Below, piece after piece: positions 10,442-22,849 of a DNA stretch of 64,000 nt. Where the stretch lies: positions 124,001-188,000 of the forward strand of contig JAWRYS010000684.1 of assembly GCA_034769895.1 (NCBI GenBank), given 5' to 3'. The stretch comes from Magicicada septendecula (lineage: Eukaryota; Arthropoda; Insecta; Hemiptera; Cicadidae). Each line of letters opens with the position of its first letter. The first letter of the stretch is position 1. The notes beneath the pieces were generated by a model. The model did not search any database. It was not told where the DNA came from and saw only the letters and a program-made list of their open reading frames with translations. A program made the position numbers and the translations under genes.

Positions 10442-13400
10442 TGCATGTGAATAACGTGATGTAAGCCTTGGTCGTGGACTTAGAGCGCTGCCCGCCATGG
10501 CGCAAAAGTACAGGACCGGCGTAGTCCACGGCCGACTGTGAAAATGGCCTAGAAGGCGTGACCCTAGAAGGGGGTAACTGACCTAGTAGTTGATTCGCGC
10601 CTTTGGCCCGGAAACGAAAACAAGTGACACACTTATGTATCACTGAGCGGATATAGGATTTGTCGTGTATGATCCAATACTTTCGCCTAAGCGAAGCTTG
10701 ATTTGATTGCACCCCAGCGTGTAACAAACGGATGTGTTCGTATTCAATTATTAATCTCGTGAGATGAGAGTGCGGGTGCAAAATTATTTGGTGTTTACTC
10801 TCGTAGCTAAGTGGGGAGAATTGCAAGCGTCCACCCACTCTTAAAATGCCCGATTCATCCAGGAATGGGTTGAGAGCAAGAATTTTACTACTGCGAGGAA
10901 GGCACCGGTGTGCCTCAAGTTCCATAACTTCTACGCCGAAATGCAACTGCTGAGATTGCCGGACAAAAATCAACAGTGTGTCTGACAATTCTTGAGACGA
11001 CAAAAAGGACGTGTCTCTATCAACAACCGCGAGCCTAGAATTGCGAAAAAATCGACGGCAATATGCGAAGACGCGAATTAGCCTCGTAAGTGATGAATAA
11101 TTTTCAACATAACTATGTGTTGAGGACGCGACAATTAGTGAGGTTTGAACCTGCTTGCGACGTTCCTCCTCAAGGTCGGGAAAAGTAGAGGGATTATTAA
11201 TGTCGAACGCGCTGACCGGCCATGAGGCCGACTCATGCGCTAACCAGGAGGGACCATGCCACCATTGAGTATGACAGTGCAAACTACGAGGGAGGCAACC
11301 GCGCGATAAAATGTCGGCAGGGTTGTCATTTGACACTACATGACGCCAAGTTCCCCTGCTGCTAACAAGACGCTGTATTTCCGCGACACGGTTGGCCACA
11401 AATACCTTCCAGCGGGAAGATTGTTGATGTATCCAATACAACGCTATCATCGAGTCCGAATAGAAATATAGTCCGTCAAAATTGTAATTGATGGCGTTTA
11501 AAACCTTGGACGTTAATTGCGCCAGCAATAAACAAGCACAAAGCTCAAGTCGTGGTAGCGTTATCTGTTTCAGCGGAGCGACCCTGGATTTAGCACACAG
11601 CAAGTTTGATGATATGGCGCCGTTCGAATAGACCGCCCGCACATAAATGCAACACGCGTAACCTTTAGCCGAAGCGTCGGCGAATCCGTGCAGCTGTAAT
11701 GAACTAATTGGGTAATTGTTCGAACTCTTAACCGACCTCGTAATCTCAAAATGAGTGTCGGAGACTAATTGAGCGTATAATTCCAACCATTGATTGGCTA
11801 ATGACCTAGATAGGGGTTCGTCCCAATCTGTGCCCGCCAACCACAACTGTTGCACGAAATGCTTGCAGTAAAATGTGATGGGAGCGATCAAACCTAATGG
11901 ATCATAGATCCCGGCGATGACCGACAACACGCTTCTCTTGTTGAACACGGTTAAATTATTATCACCCCTAACGGTGTATAAAAAGTTATCCCTTTCAACG
12001 TTCCATTGGATTCCCAATGTACGCACGTTTTGACCCTTGCTGAAGTCACGGGTTACTTGGGCGCGAAGGGTCATAATCTTATGGTGGTTAGAGAACCACT
12101 TATGTAACGTAAAACCATACCTACTCAACAACTTCACGATCTCGCATTTCATTTCAGCTAAGCCGTTCGGATCATCCGAACCCGTTATGAGATCGTCTAC
12201 GTAAAAGTCATTTGCTATGGCCCTAGAAGCTGTAGGGTAGTCGGATTTATTTTCGTAGGCTATCTGAGCCAGACAACGTGTAGCAAGGAAGGAGGCACTA
12301 GCACTGCCATATGTAACCGTCCTTAAAGCGTAATGTCGCAATTCCTTATGCGGCGCATCACGCCAAACGATGCGTTGCAGGTTTGAATCCTTAGAGTTAA
12401 CAATGATCTGGCGATACATCTTTTCTATGTCCGCAATAAGTACGTATCGGTGGGTACGGAACCGAACCATTATCGAAAACAGATCCTGCTGGATCGTAGG
12501 ACCTACCATTAAAGTATCGTTGAGGGACAAGTTATTTGTGGTTTTAGCGGAAGCGTCAAATACCACGCGCAATTTAGTAGTTAAGCTAGAGTCCTTGAAA
12601 ACTGCGTGATGGGGCAGATAAAAAATCTCTGACCTGTCAAGCGACAGATCGTATTCATTAAGCGGCGACATGTGGCCAAGTTTCAAGTAGTCACTCATGA
12701 ACTCACTATAATCCTTATAAAGGATAGGGTTCTGCTTGAACTTGAACTCTAACGATTGGAATCTGCGGATGGCTCCGCGGAGAGAATCTCCCAAATAAAT
12801 TTTATCAGATCTGCGGGGCAGGGATACCACGAATCTCCCATCGCGATTGCGGCTAGTGTTTTCCACGAAATGTTTTTCACACGGCGAGTCCTCAGACCGG
12901 GCTTCGCGACTAGAGATCTCCTCCAACTTCCAAAATTCTTTTAGTTGCGAGGAAATCTGATTATCATCCTTACAGACCATAAAGGAAGAAACTGTTTTAG
13001 TTATATCGACGTTGAAGGGTAAGTCACCGGCCAAAATAAATCCTAACTTGGTTTCCTGAATTATAGGAAAGTGTGGTCCGCGTGTAAATTTCATAGGTTC
13101 AATGAGTTGGAGAAAATATTGAGCGCCGATTAATATATCGACTTGCGCCGAGCAATGTAGGTGAGGATCCGCCAAGAATATGCGCTTGGGTAAATTCAAA
13201 GAGGCAAGATTGAACGACTCCGCCGGTAGATTATTAGTTATACTGGGTAATACGGCACAATGCACGTTTAACGTGAAGGGTTTATAGCGTGAATGTAGCC
13301 TTACATTAGTACTGAAGTCAGCCTGGGAAAGCGAGTTGTTTATACCCGTGATGGGCAGTTGCGATTTAACCAATTGGAGGCCCATTCTGCGGGCGAAATC

Positions 13401-14759
13401 CATTGTGCAAAAGTTCGCTTGAGAACCGGAATCCAGTAATATCCTAACGGGAAATTTTTTACCGACCTTATTAGCGGTCATACAGACGGCGGTAGATAAC
13501 AATACCGATTTATTGGTCTGTGATTTCAGCGAACATTGGTTGTTAACAGAAGTTACGTCCCTGTTGGGGACATGAATCGTGGTGTGGTGACGCCTAGAAC
13601 ATTTTTTGCATGAGAATTTTGAGGGACATTTTGAGCTTTCGTGTCCCGAACGGAGGCAGTTTAGGCAAAGTTTGTTTTTTATTAACACGTTTTTTCTGTC
13701 AGGGATAGACAGCGATGTAAATTGTAGGCAGTCGATAAGTCTATGTTCACCGTTACACAGCCTACATAAATTGTTTCTGATATGAGAATGGAATGCGCCC
13801 TTTGGAGCGCTTATCTGTTTAACTGCCTTGCGATAAGGAGACTTATCGCTTTTGTTCAACCTGCTCGTTGGGGTAGTCGCGTTATCGAGATTTTGCAGTA
13901 ATTTTCTTCGTGAATTTAGAAAATTCATAAAATTATTAAAATCAGGGAACTTATGCTCCGACAAGCTCTCTTTCCACAAACGGAAAGTGTAATTATCAAG
14001 TTTTTTGGCTAAATAATTTACGACAATAATTTCGAATGTGTTGACTGGCAGTTTGAGATTATTTAAAGCGTTTATATTGGCAGAGATTTCATCAATAAAT
14101 TTCGATATGCTGACTTGGGATTCTTGTTGAACTAATGGTACGTCTAGGACATTCCCTACATGATGGGCGGAAACAATTAGCTTACTGTCATATCTATTCC
14201 TCAACAGATCGATAGCCACCGCGTAGTTCTCATGAGTGATTGGCAACGATTTTATTACGTTAAGCGCCTCGCCATGTAATGACGAGTGCAAATAGTGAAG
14301 TTTCTGTATATCCGTCAGATCTGCTCTGACGTGAATTAATTCAAGAAAAATATGGTAATAATGTTGCCACTCAACAATACTACCCGCAAACCGTGGTAAT
14401 TTTATTGGTTCCAATTGAATGGGGGGTGTTTTAGGCTTTTTACTTTCAGCATTAATTACTGGTTTTTGGTTCATATGCTCAGCTTGCTCCAGCAGGTGTT
14501 GCAATTTACATTCTATATTACAAAGATCGTCCTCCATTTGTACTCTATCACTCGTTAAAGCAACGTCCGCTTCCTCAGCTTCGATTTGAGACTGAATCTC
14601 ATCATATTTGGTGGATAATTCCATCAAATGACGTAGTTTTATTTTCAGCGCATGAGGATCGCTGGTTAACAAATCGAAGTTATCCGCGAAAGTATTTACT
14701 CGGGATATTGAGGCTTTAATTGTGCCTCGTTTTTTTATTAGAGCCCTTACATCGGCCAT
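10117..14759 (-). pseudogene. BEL1 Gag-Pol polyprotein, integrase core lost
   Basis: ATG at 14759 opens a 1482-codon frame ending at 10311. In order it shows a coiled N-terminus, a DUF1759-type Gag region (about residues 110-330), zinc knuckles (CRLCNGEHRLIDC, CLNCLRSGHESSKC; about 335-395) and an aspartic protease site LLDSGSQANF near 440. The reverse transcriptase follows with YVDD near 853, then RNase H and the integrase zinc-binding end (CVTC near 1375). The first integrase aspartate (DYAGP) is near 1410. Then the frame runs into alternating Cys-Val from a TG repeat (10368-10440). The integrase C-terminal domain (VGQLVLILDDNSPPLEWKRG) is found only in a different frame at 10117-10380. About 200 residues of catalytic core appear deleted. 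Confidence 0.9.
10368..10440. repeat. (CA)n/(TG)n microsatellite inside integrase
   Basis: An imperfect CA dinucleotide run on the + strand sits exactly at the break between the two halves of the integrase. Confidence 0.9.
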
Positions 14760-15602
14760 TATTACAATTTAAGAGAAAAAAGGAAAAATATTTAGAAAGA
14801 AATTGAGCATAGAGCATGTGAACCACAAACTTAAGTTTGAATGAATTTGAATACGTTTCGGTAGCTAGCGATCGTTGTTTAGAACATAAACTTACTCTCT
14901 CTTACTAATCAAGCTTTGTTGGCAATTAAATTATTAAAATTATGAATCTAAATGGTAACAAAGTATATCTTTATCTTTAAAGTTTTAACTGCCAATGAGC
15001 TGCCAACCATTTATTAAGTTGTATTGTGTAATGACGGTGTTTATTTATACAAATGTGTTAAGAAATAACCACTAAAGTGAAATATTATTAAACATCAAAT
15101 ATAAGTAAAAGTTTATAGTCACGTGGCCGTTGATCCATTCGTGATGAAGCTGGCTTAGACCCCGTTGTTCGATCCTGTTATGAGCTGTTACACCTCCTGT
15201 CTCTGCTGGTCAGATGACGCCTCATGTTGTACCCTCCATGAATTAAAGCTGTGGAATCTTTTTTGATGACCTCGCAAATGCTGTCCTGCCGTGTCCCGTC
15301 GTCTCTGGTCTACTGCTTGGCCGAATCTTGTCGAGATGACTGCGACGTGATTCACAACAATGGTGTCACTCAGGACGAGAATGATGCCCTTAGGGCGTGA
15401 TTAAATTCAGATCGGTTGGTCCAGAAATGATGCGTATAAAGAAATGCTGTCGCTTGTGGACCCAAACATGAGAAATCCGTCCCGTGGTGACCAAAAACGT
15501 TTTCGTTTTTGGGCCAAAAATAAGAAATCCTGCCCGGTGGGACCAAAAATGATGTCGTTTTTGGGCCCAAAAGTATGAAATCCTGCCCGTGAGGACCAAA
15601 AA
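14760..15602 (-). other. BEL1 leader with tandem PBS-like repeats
   Basis: Untranslated leader between Gag and the 5' LTR. Close to the LTR (15410-15602) lies a tandem repeat of about 52 bp in three clear copies and a fourth weaker one. On the minus strand each copy contains TGGTCCTCACGGGCAGGATT or a close variant. The copy next to the LTR is in the position of a tRNA primer-binding site. The priming tRNA was not identified. Confidence 0.7.
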
Positions 15603-16067
15603 TGTTGCGGTTTGGAAGCTCTTGATGAATCGCGAGTTATTCCAAAGACGCTAAGCAGGAAAGGCTGGATTGTGTTAGAAAGAAGTGGACTGTATTGCGA
15701 ATATTTGCCATACGTTTATTGAAATTTTTAATTATTAGTTGTGATCGGCACGTGCGGATGCATTTGAGGCAATAACGCCCGAAAATTAATTTTGAACGAA
15801 ATCGTGGTCCATTGTAGATGGACGCAGGTAATCTGAATTAAATTGAATCTTATGAATGCATATTAAAAAATGTCCAGAAGCTGCGGCTGGAAGAGAAGTG
15901 TTTTACGAGTGATGCGCTCGGAGCCTTGTTAGAAACTAAACTAAACTTGCCTGCAGCCGGCCGTGATGACCGGCGGCAGCGTTTGATAAGCGCGTGACGT
16001 CATCCGCTCGTGCCGCATTGCGGCGGTACACCGCGTACAGCTGATAAACAAGTACAAAGTTTAAACA
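15603..16067 (-). repeat. BEL1 5' LTR
   Basis: Same 465-bp sequence as 8891-9355. It lies upstream of the coding region in element orientation and would carry the promoter. Followed by the second GCGGT at 16068-16072. Confidence 0.9.
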
Positions 16068-16072
16068 GCGGT

Positions 16073-18165
16073 GATCCAAGGAATTGACTGCCCGGTCCAT
16101 GTGTCCGCGCTAACGGAACTATCGTCCGATCATCTCCCCATCTTGATACACGTCACTACCCAGCACGTCGTACGCAGAGATGTCAGGAAGGTGGTAGAAT
16201 GGGACCGCTATGGCCCGGCGTTAAGTCGCCGATTGCCAGACGCGGGACCACTCGAAACCGTCCGCCAAGTCGACGAGGCAGTTGCCACGTTTGACGAGGC
16301 TGTCGTATCTGCGATCGACGCGTCTTCCAGGATGAAGCCTGGCGTCACGCCCCACTGGCAGCTGATCCCGGAGGAGACGAGTGCTCTCGCTTGCGAGAGG
16401 AATCGCCTCCGGAGACGCTGGCAGCGGACCCGTGATCCGGCCGACAAGGCAGCGTACAACCGGGCGACCGGCATTTTACGTCGTGAAATGCAGGCCTACC
16501 GGAGACGCTGTTGGGAACTCGCCGTGGCCCAAGCAGGGGACGGATCGGACGAAAGTAGCCCTTACCGGATACCTTCGGCGTTGGTAGGGAAGAGGCGCCG
16601 GCCTCGCATCCCCGCCATTGCTGGACCTTTCGGTCAAATCCTGGCTCGCCCGGAGGCGAAGGCCGAGTACTTGGGCGCGTGTTTTGAGCGACAGTTCGCA
16701 CCTAACCCGCCCATGGACTGGGACTTCGACGAAGAAGTCGAAAACGAAGTGGAAGACTTTCTGTCTCTTCCGATCACTTCGGAGCCCGAACCCATTACTA
16801 GGGAAGAGGTCACAGATCGGCTCGTTGAACTCGTGCCGAGAAAAGCTCCTGGCCCGGACGGCGTCTCGAACGCCGCTCTTACTCGACTCCCGGAGCGAGG
16901 AGTACTTTTCTTGGTCGCGCTGTTCAACGCGTGTCTTAGACTGGCCTATTTTCCCCAGAAATGGCGTAAGGCGACGGTCATAGTGATCCCGAAGCAGGGA
17001 AAGGACGCTTCCCGTCCCGGCAACCTTCGGCCCATTAGTCTACTGTCAGCCACGTCAAAGGTCCTCGAACGTCTCGTACAACGGAGAGTACTAGATCATC
17101 TAAGAAATTTCGATGTACTGGTCTCCGAACAGTTCGGCTTCCGTGTGGGGCATTCCACCACTCATCAGCTGATGAGACTGGTGGAATACATCACGGACGC
17201 CGGGTGTCGGAAAGAGCAGACTGTCGCCTGTTTCCTAGATGTGGAAAAGGCCTTTGATAGTGTCTGGCATGACGGGCTCTTGTTCAAGCTCCGGGAAATC
17301 CAGCTCCCAGATTGCTACCTTCGCTTGATTGCTAGCTTTCTGACGGAGAGGACTTTCTGCGTGCGAATAGACGATCATGTCTCTTCCGAGAGACGCATTA
17401 CAGCCGGGGTACCTCAAGGTAGCGTGCTAGGGCCTCTCCTGTTCTCCGTGTATGTCAACGACGCACCCAGAGAGCCTGGAGTCCAGATGGCTCTGTTTGC
17501 CGACGACACGGCGGTCTATACCGCCGATCGGAACGCAGACTTTGCTATCCCACGACTCCAGCGCGCACTCGATGCGTATTCGACGTGGACGGAAAGCTGG
17601 AATGTTGCCGTCAACGAAACCAAGAGCTCCGCGGTGCTATTCACAAAGCGCCGGAAAGAACCACGAGGCCGAGTGAGACTCGGTAGAACGTACCTGCCCT
17701 GGTCGAGAGAAGTTAAGTACCTCGGCGTCCACCTTGACCTGGTGTACCCACGCTGAGACGATGCGAAAGAAAGCGTCCGCTCGTCTCGCGCAACTGTTTC
17801 CGATACTTGCCAACAAGGCTATGACCCGCAAGCTGGGTAAGTTGATCGTCAACGCGTATCTGTTGCCGATCATTACCTACGCTCTTCCCGTCTGGGGTTA
17901 CCTCGCAACCTTTCATAAAAGAAGGTTGCAAAGCGTTCTCGATAGAGGTCTTCGGCTAGCGGCCAAAGTCCCCTATCGGTTTTCTTCTCGTCTCCTGAGA
18001 AGAGGACTCGGTGTCCGCTCCTTGGATGACACCGCAAGGCGACTTGCACGTAAATTTTACGTCCGAGCTGCGAGGACCCAGACAAACCCACTTATAGATG
18101 GCCTTGGCAAGTACCGAATACGTCCAGGTGAATCTTGGAAACGGCCTCGACAAATACTGTTCTAG
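16073..18165 (+). pseudogene. Copy B1 ORF2, second part (end of endonuclease, reverse transcriptase)
   Basis: Continues the endonuclease with LSSDHLPIL, then the reverse transcriptase: KAPGPDGV, FLDVEKAFDSVWHDG, GVPQGSVLGP and FADD. The frame is open to about 17740. There an 11-base deletion relative to B2 shifts it (stop at 17754-17756). The C-terminal 140 residues continue in another frame to 18165. Catalytic residues are present, but the nonsense codon upstream, the BEL insertion and this deletion make it non-functional. Confidence 0.85.
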
Positions 18166-18322
18166 TCGACCTAGTACGAGCATGTCGTTGTAGCGACCAC
18201 TAAAAATTAATTAACAGTATTCCGTCTGGACAGGACCACTAGGCAGGAGCCCCTACCGGAGGCTCGGTACTAGGAACCCATTGGGTCGTCTCACGACGCG
18301 CAACCCAACAGCTCTGACCTGG
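18166..18322 (+). other. Copy B1 3' UTR
   Basis: About 97 percent identical by eye to the reverse complement of 36013-36169. No poly(A); the element ends at CTGG. Confidence 0.75.
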
Positions 18323-18332
18323 CCGCCGATTC
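18323..18332. repeat. PLE target sequence CCGCCGATTC, left duplicate of C1
   Basis: CCGCCGATTC here and at 28391-28400 flanks C1. The same bases belong to the PLE (28391 onward on the minus strand) and to the 13-bp duplication around B2. Confidence 0.7.
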
Positions 18333-18671
18333 TCATAACACCCCTGCGATTCGAAGAGTCAACATCTCCTGGGAGCTCTCTCTTCATGGGAAGTTGTCTT
18401 TTTCAAGTGTGTTCAGTTTCCGGCTTAAATCAGTTTTACCTTTCAGTGCAATAGTATCAGTTCAGTGCCAGTGTTCCATCTATTCAAGAAAATAGTGCAG
18501 TGCAGTGTGTTCAGTGCAGTGTTGTGTTTCTTGTGCCGTTAGTGCTTCGTGTTTGTTCCGCTGCTGCCTGGAGCTTGTTGGTAAGTGATCTACTTTTGTA
18601 TTTTGCTTACCGTAGTGCTTGGTCGTAGTCCACTAGTCCGTTCCGCCTAAGGCGTAGGCTTCGCCTCGCCG

Positions 18672-20181
18672 ATGGCTGCCCGAACCCAATCTTCCGTCGG
18701 CCCTTCTCAGGGCCAACCTGCTTCCGTCGGTCCTTCTCAGGACCTCTCAATCCCTGCCAGCGCTCTCGCGCAACCTCTCCCGGATGGCCCTTCTCAGGAC
18801 CACCCTACACCTACCTCTTCGCAGGAAACTAACGACGAATGGACACCGATGGTGCATGGCAGTCTGTCAGCCGGAAACGGCGTGTCAGTGCCACCTCCAC
18901 GGACTCTGGTCGGACTTCGCGTCGTGGCTCAACCGCGGGGCAATCCACCTCGGCCTCCCAGCAAATACCCGACCAGCCCCGGCGTATCCCGCCTCTGATT
19001 TTCGCCCGGCCTTCGGAATGGGCTAATTTCATGCGGCGTATACACCGGTGCACTCCCTCTGGCACCTTGACTGCTTCGGCCCAAGGTGACAACTCCATCC
19101 GCCTCAACCCACCACCGTGGAGAGCTTCCGTATTGCACAGAAGTTCCTCACGGACGCGGGTATCCCGTACCACACCTTTGCCTTGCCGGAGGAGAAGGAA
19201 TTAAAGGTGCAAATTATCGGGATCCCAGCAGATACCTCGCCTGAGTTCATTTCTAATGAACTAGTTAGTCTAGGCTTACGAGTCCACAGTGTAACGCCTC
19301 TCTTCTCCCCCGGCAAGAAACTAGCGCGCAATGCGTTCCTGGTGAAGATCCGAAAGGTAGGTGATTACCAGGCCATATACGATATCAATATGTTGTTCTT
19401 CCTGAAGGTTAGGGTGGAAGCCTTCGAAGCCCAAGCCGGACCGAAGCAGTGTTACAACTGCCAGCGGTACGGCCACTCATCGGCATTTTGCCACCACCCC
19501 ACCCGCTGTTTGCGCTGTGGCGATAGCCATCGTAAAGACACTTGTCCTCTTGCTCGTGCTGCCGCCACCTGCGCCAACTGCGGGGAACCTCACCCGGCAT
19601 CGTCAAAGTCGTGCAGGTTCTATGCTGCGGCTTTGAAGAAGCTTTCAAAGTCTTCGCAGCAGCACGTTCCTGCGCCTCCAGCTAGGCCCCAAGCATCAAG
19701 GCCTGCCGCCTCAGCGGCACGTACCCCTGCTGCGGCACCAGCACTTGCACCTGCCCCAGCGCGTCCGGCGTCTACCGGGCCGCCCAGCTATGCGGCTGCA
19801 GCTGCTTCTCAGCCTGTCTCACAGCCCGCGGCCCAGCAGCCTAAACCTGCTGCGCCGTCCAAGAAAAAGAACAAACCATCGCCCCCCGGTTCCTCGCAGC
19901 ACACGCCCGCTGCACATCAGCCACCATCTACTCCAGATGTCCAAGATCCTAGGCAGCCGAAACAAAAGGCCCCCGCCCAGAATGGCATCATGTTTAAGCA
20001 CCCGGCGCCCAAGCCTCAGGCGGCACCGGCGTCTGCCGCGTCCTCGGACGTGACTTTCGCCGACCGCGTACGCGCTTGGATCAAGGCCTTGATCGGACAA
20101 ATTCTGGCTGCCAAGGATGTCCAGTCCTTGCTCGTTATCGTTCTTACCTCCGTGACCTCGCTTATCCCTCTCGATGGCTAG
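18672..20181 (+). pseudogene. Copy C1 ORF1, Gag-like zinc-knuckle protein (two frameshifts)
   Basis: Begins at ATG 18672 and needs two frame changes, near 18838 and near 19108, to match C2 ORF1. From 19117 to the stop at 20179-20181 the frame is open. It encodes the PRE_C2HC domain (KVQIIGIPADTSPEF...) and three knuckles: CYNCQRYGHSSAFC, CLRCGDSHRKDTC and CANCGEPHPASSKSC. An alanine/proline-rich tail and a conserved C-terminal segment (FADRVRAWIKALIGQILAAK) follow. The stop lies inside ATGGCTAG, so it overlaps the ORF2 start by eight bases. Confidence 0.85.
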
Positions 20182-22849
20182 GCCCTTTCGGCTGGTGGCT
20201 TGGAACGCATGTGGCGTTCTATCTCGCCGTGCCGAATATGACATAGACGTCATACTCCTAAACGAAACCCACTTAATTCCTGCACACTCGTTCCAGCTTC
20301 CGGAGTACACGACGTATCGCACTGACCGGCCTGGCCAGAACCGGCTGTACGCATCTGGCGGCACAGCCATTCTGGTTCACAGGCGCATCGCCCACCGCCC
20401 CCTGCCGTCTCCGGCGACTCGTCGCTTGGAGGCGACGGCGGTTGCTCTCTGCATCGGGGATCGGGAGGTTCGACTGGTTTCAGTCTACCTCCCCCCTCGA
20501 GGTGGACCACCGCCCGACGAGGATGAATGGGACGCTCTCTTAGAAGACCCTCTACCAACCATCGCAGCCGGAGACTTTAATAGTAAGCATCCCCTGTGGA
20601 ACAGCCGTGTCTCAAACCCATACGGCCGCTCTCTGTACCAATACGTTCAACGTCATCCTCATGTGAACGCTCTTGGTCCTAGATCACCGACCTATATCCC
20701 CAATCGAGGGGGACTACCAGACGTCCTTGACATTGCTGTTGTCAAGGACGTGGCCTATCCTATCGCTATCGAAGCCGTGTCAGACCTCTCGTCTGATCAC
20801 GACCCGGTAATACTCACTGTTCGGCCCACGCTGGACACACCTCTCCAGCCTCCCCATCGTGTAACGAGAGTCAACTGGCGATCGTTCCACGATGAACTGG
20901 GTCGAACAGTACCATCTGACCCCCAGGTCGACATCTCCAGCCCGGATGATGTAGACCGCTTGGCCGACTATCTTCAAGAAGTCGTCACGTCCGCCATGGA
21001 CAAACACACCTATAACGTCCCTGCGCCCAACAGACGGTCGCAGTTACCTGAAGAGGTGATTCTGGCCATCCGCAAACGGCGCCAGCTCCGCCGGCGATGG
21101 CAACAAACCCGGGACCCTGCCGTAAAACGCAGGCTGAACGCCCAATCAGACATTGTCAAGCAGCTTCTGCTTGATGCCACTGCTCATCGATGGGACTCAT
21201 ATCTTGAGTCTCTGGAAGTCACGCCCCAGACCGTTTTTCGGGCTGCGAGCCGACTCACTGGCGAGAAAAGGATCCGCTACCCCCTACGATCACCGAACGG
21301 GATTGTGTACTCCGCGGCCGACAAAGCAGAAGTCTTTGCCGATACCATGGAGGAACAATTTACTGTTCACAGAGGCGTCTGTGACCCCGGCCACTCGGCA
21401 GCGGTCGCAGACTTCCTATCTGGCTATTTTTCCCGCCCTACCGCAGACCCAATCGACCCGTTCGACGAGGCTGAAGTGGAAACGGCCATTAGTCGACTGC
21501 GCCCCAAGCGGGCGCCCGGCGAGGACCGTATTGGTGTAGCGGCCCTACTTAACGCCCCAGCAAGTCTCGTTTCACTCATCCACGTGCTTTTCAATGGATG
21601 TCTCCGGCTCCATTACTATCCCAGCCCTTGGAAACGATCCAAAGTCATCATGTTGCCGAAGGCTCGCAAGCTGCGTACACTCCCGGAGAATCATCGACCA
21701 ATCTCTCTTTTGCCAGTCTTATCGAAGGTGTTCGAGCTCCTCCTGCATCACCGAATTACTCCCCTGCTGGATAATTTCATCCGGCAGGAACAGTTCGGCT
21801 TCCGCAGGCAGCATTCGACCACTCTTCAACTTGTCCGAGTTGTCACGCAACTCACCGACGCCATCAACAGGAATCATCAAACTGTCGCCGTCCTTCTGGA
21901 CGTGAGCAAGGCCTTCGACAAAGTCTGGCACGAAGGCCTTCTCTATAAACTAGCCACCTCCCCTCTCCCTGCCTCATTTGTACATCTGATGCGGTCGTAA
22001 CTCTGCGACTGCAAATTTAGGATCTGCGTCGACGGGACGTACTCTTCTGTCCGCCCCGTCGCCGCTGGCGTTCCTCAAGGATCTGTCCTCGGCCCCGTTC
22101 TGTACCTAGTATACACGAACGACCTGCCAGTATTGCGTGGAGTCACGCTCTCTCTCTATGCGGACGATGCGATGTACCACACCAGTTCTGCAAACCTTCG
22201 TTTTGCGACTGACGTGGTGCAGCGCCAGCTCGCATTACTTCCGGCCTGGCTAAGGAAATGGCGGGTGGCGATCAATACGGAGAAATCCGAGGCGATTACC
22301 TTCTCCCGTCAGCTCACTTCCCGATGCCAGACCCTCTCCCTTGAAGGGAGCCCAATCGCTTGGCAACGTACTGTGAAGTACTTGGGCGTCACTCTTGATC
22401 GACGCCTAAGCTTCAGAGCTCACGTGTCCACAGTGCTCCAGCGCGCCCGAGGCGTCAAAGCCAAACTATACCCATTCTTATCGCCTCGAGGGCCACTGCC
22501 GTTGCGCACGAAGCTCTCGATTTATCTGCTCTTTTTACGAGCCGTCCTTATGTACGCTGCGCCTGCATTTTGGACCCAACTCGCCCCCGACGTCGTTAAA
22601 CGCATGGAAGCCTTCCAATCCCTTACCCTTCGCCTTATCTCCGGCTCTCCCTGGTATGTAAAAAATGATTCTATCAGGCGAGGGCTGAAGATTCCGTCGC
22701 TCGCTGGATTTGCGCGAAGTCTCACGTTCAACCTTTTCCATCGAGCATCCATTTCAGACTTTCCCCACCTCCAACACCTCGATAACGACGATGGACCACC
22801 ACCAGTCAAACGCCGCCGCCCTCGAGCTCTGCTCGACGACCCGCCATAA
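20174..22849 (+). pseudogene. Copy C1 ORF2, endonuclease-reverse transcriptase (one nonsense codon)
   Basis: ATG 20174 overlaps the ORF1 stop. Endonuclease motifs WNACGV, NETHLIP, AGDFNSKH and SSDHDPVIL are present, although an 18-base deletion removes six residues that C2 keeps after RRAE. The reverse transcriptase has LLDVSKAFDKVWHEG, GVPQGSVLGP and YADDAMYH. A single TAA at 21998-22000 (TAC in C2) splits an otherwise open 891-codon frame inside the palm. Confidence 0.9.

Larger units (their letters stand above)
8891..16067 (-). mobile_element. BEL/Pao LTR retrotransposon BEL1 (complete outline, integrase deleted)
   Basis: A 7.2-kb element on the minus strand bounded by 465-bp LTRs and a 5-bp duplication, inserted in B1 ORF2. 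The coding region reads from 14759 down to 10117. The LTRs differ at about seven positions by eye (roughly 98.5 percent identity), so the insertion is fairly recent. The integrase catalytic core is missing and a CA/TG repeat lies in its place. The element is therefore non-autonomous. Confidence 0.9.
4031..18322 (+). mobile_element. Jockey-clade LINE, copy B1, split by C3 and a BEL element
   Basis: Copy B1 consists of 4031-4044, 5914-8890 and 16073-18322. The pieces rejoin cleanly when C3 (4045-5904) and the BEL element (8891-16067) are removed together with one copy of each target duplication. Copy B2 at 36013-41281 is the uninterrupted relative used to align the pieces. About 30 bases present at the B2 5' end are missing here, because element A sits across that point. 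The 3' end is at CTGG (18322), directly followed by CCGCCGATTC, the same PLE bases that flank B2. Confidence 0.8.

Noticed and set aside
10049-10446. Cys-Val-rich protein from the CA repeat region
   Set aside because: Alternating Cys-Val is the translation of a TG microsatellite; only the integrase tail beyond it is real.
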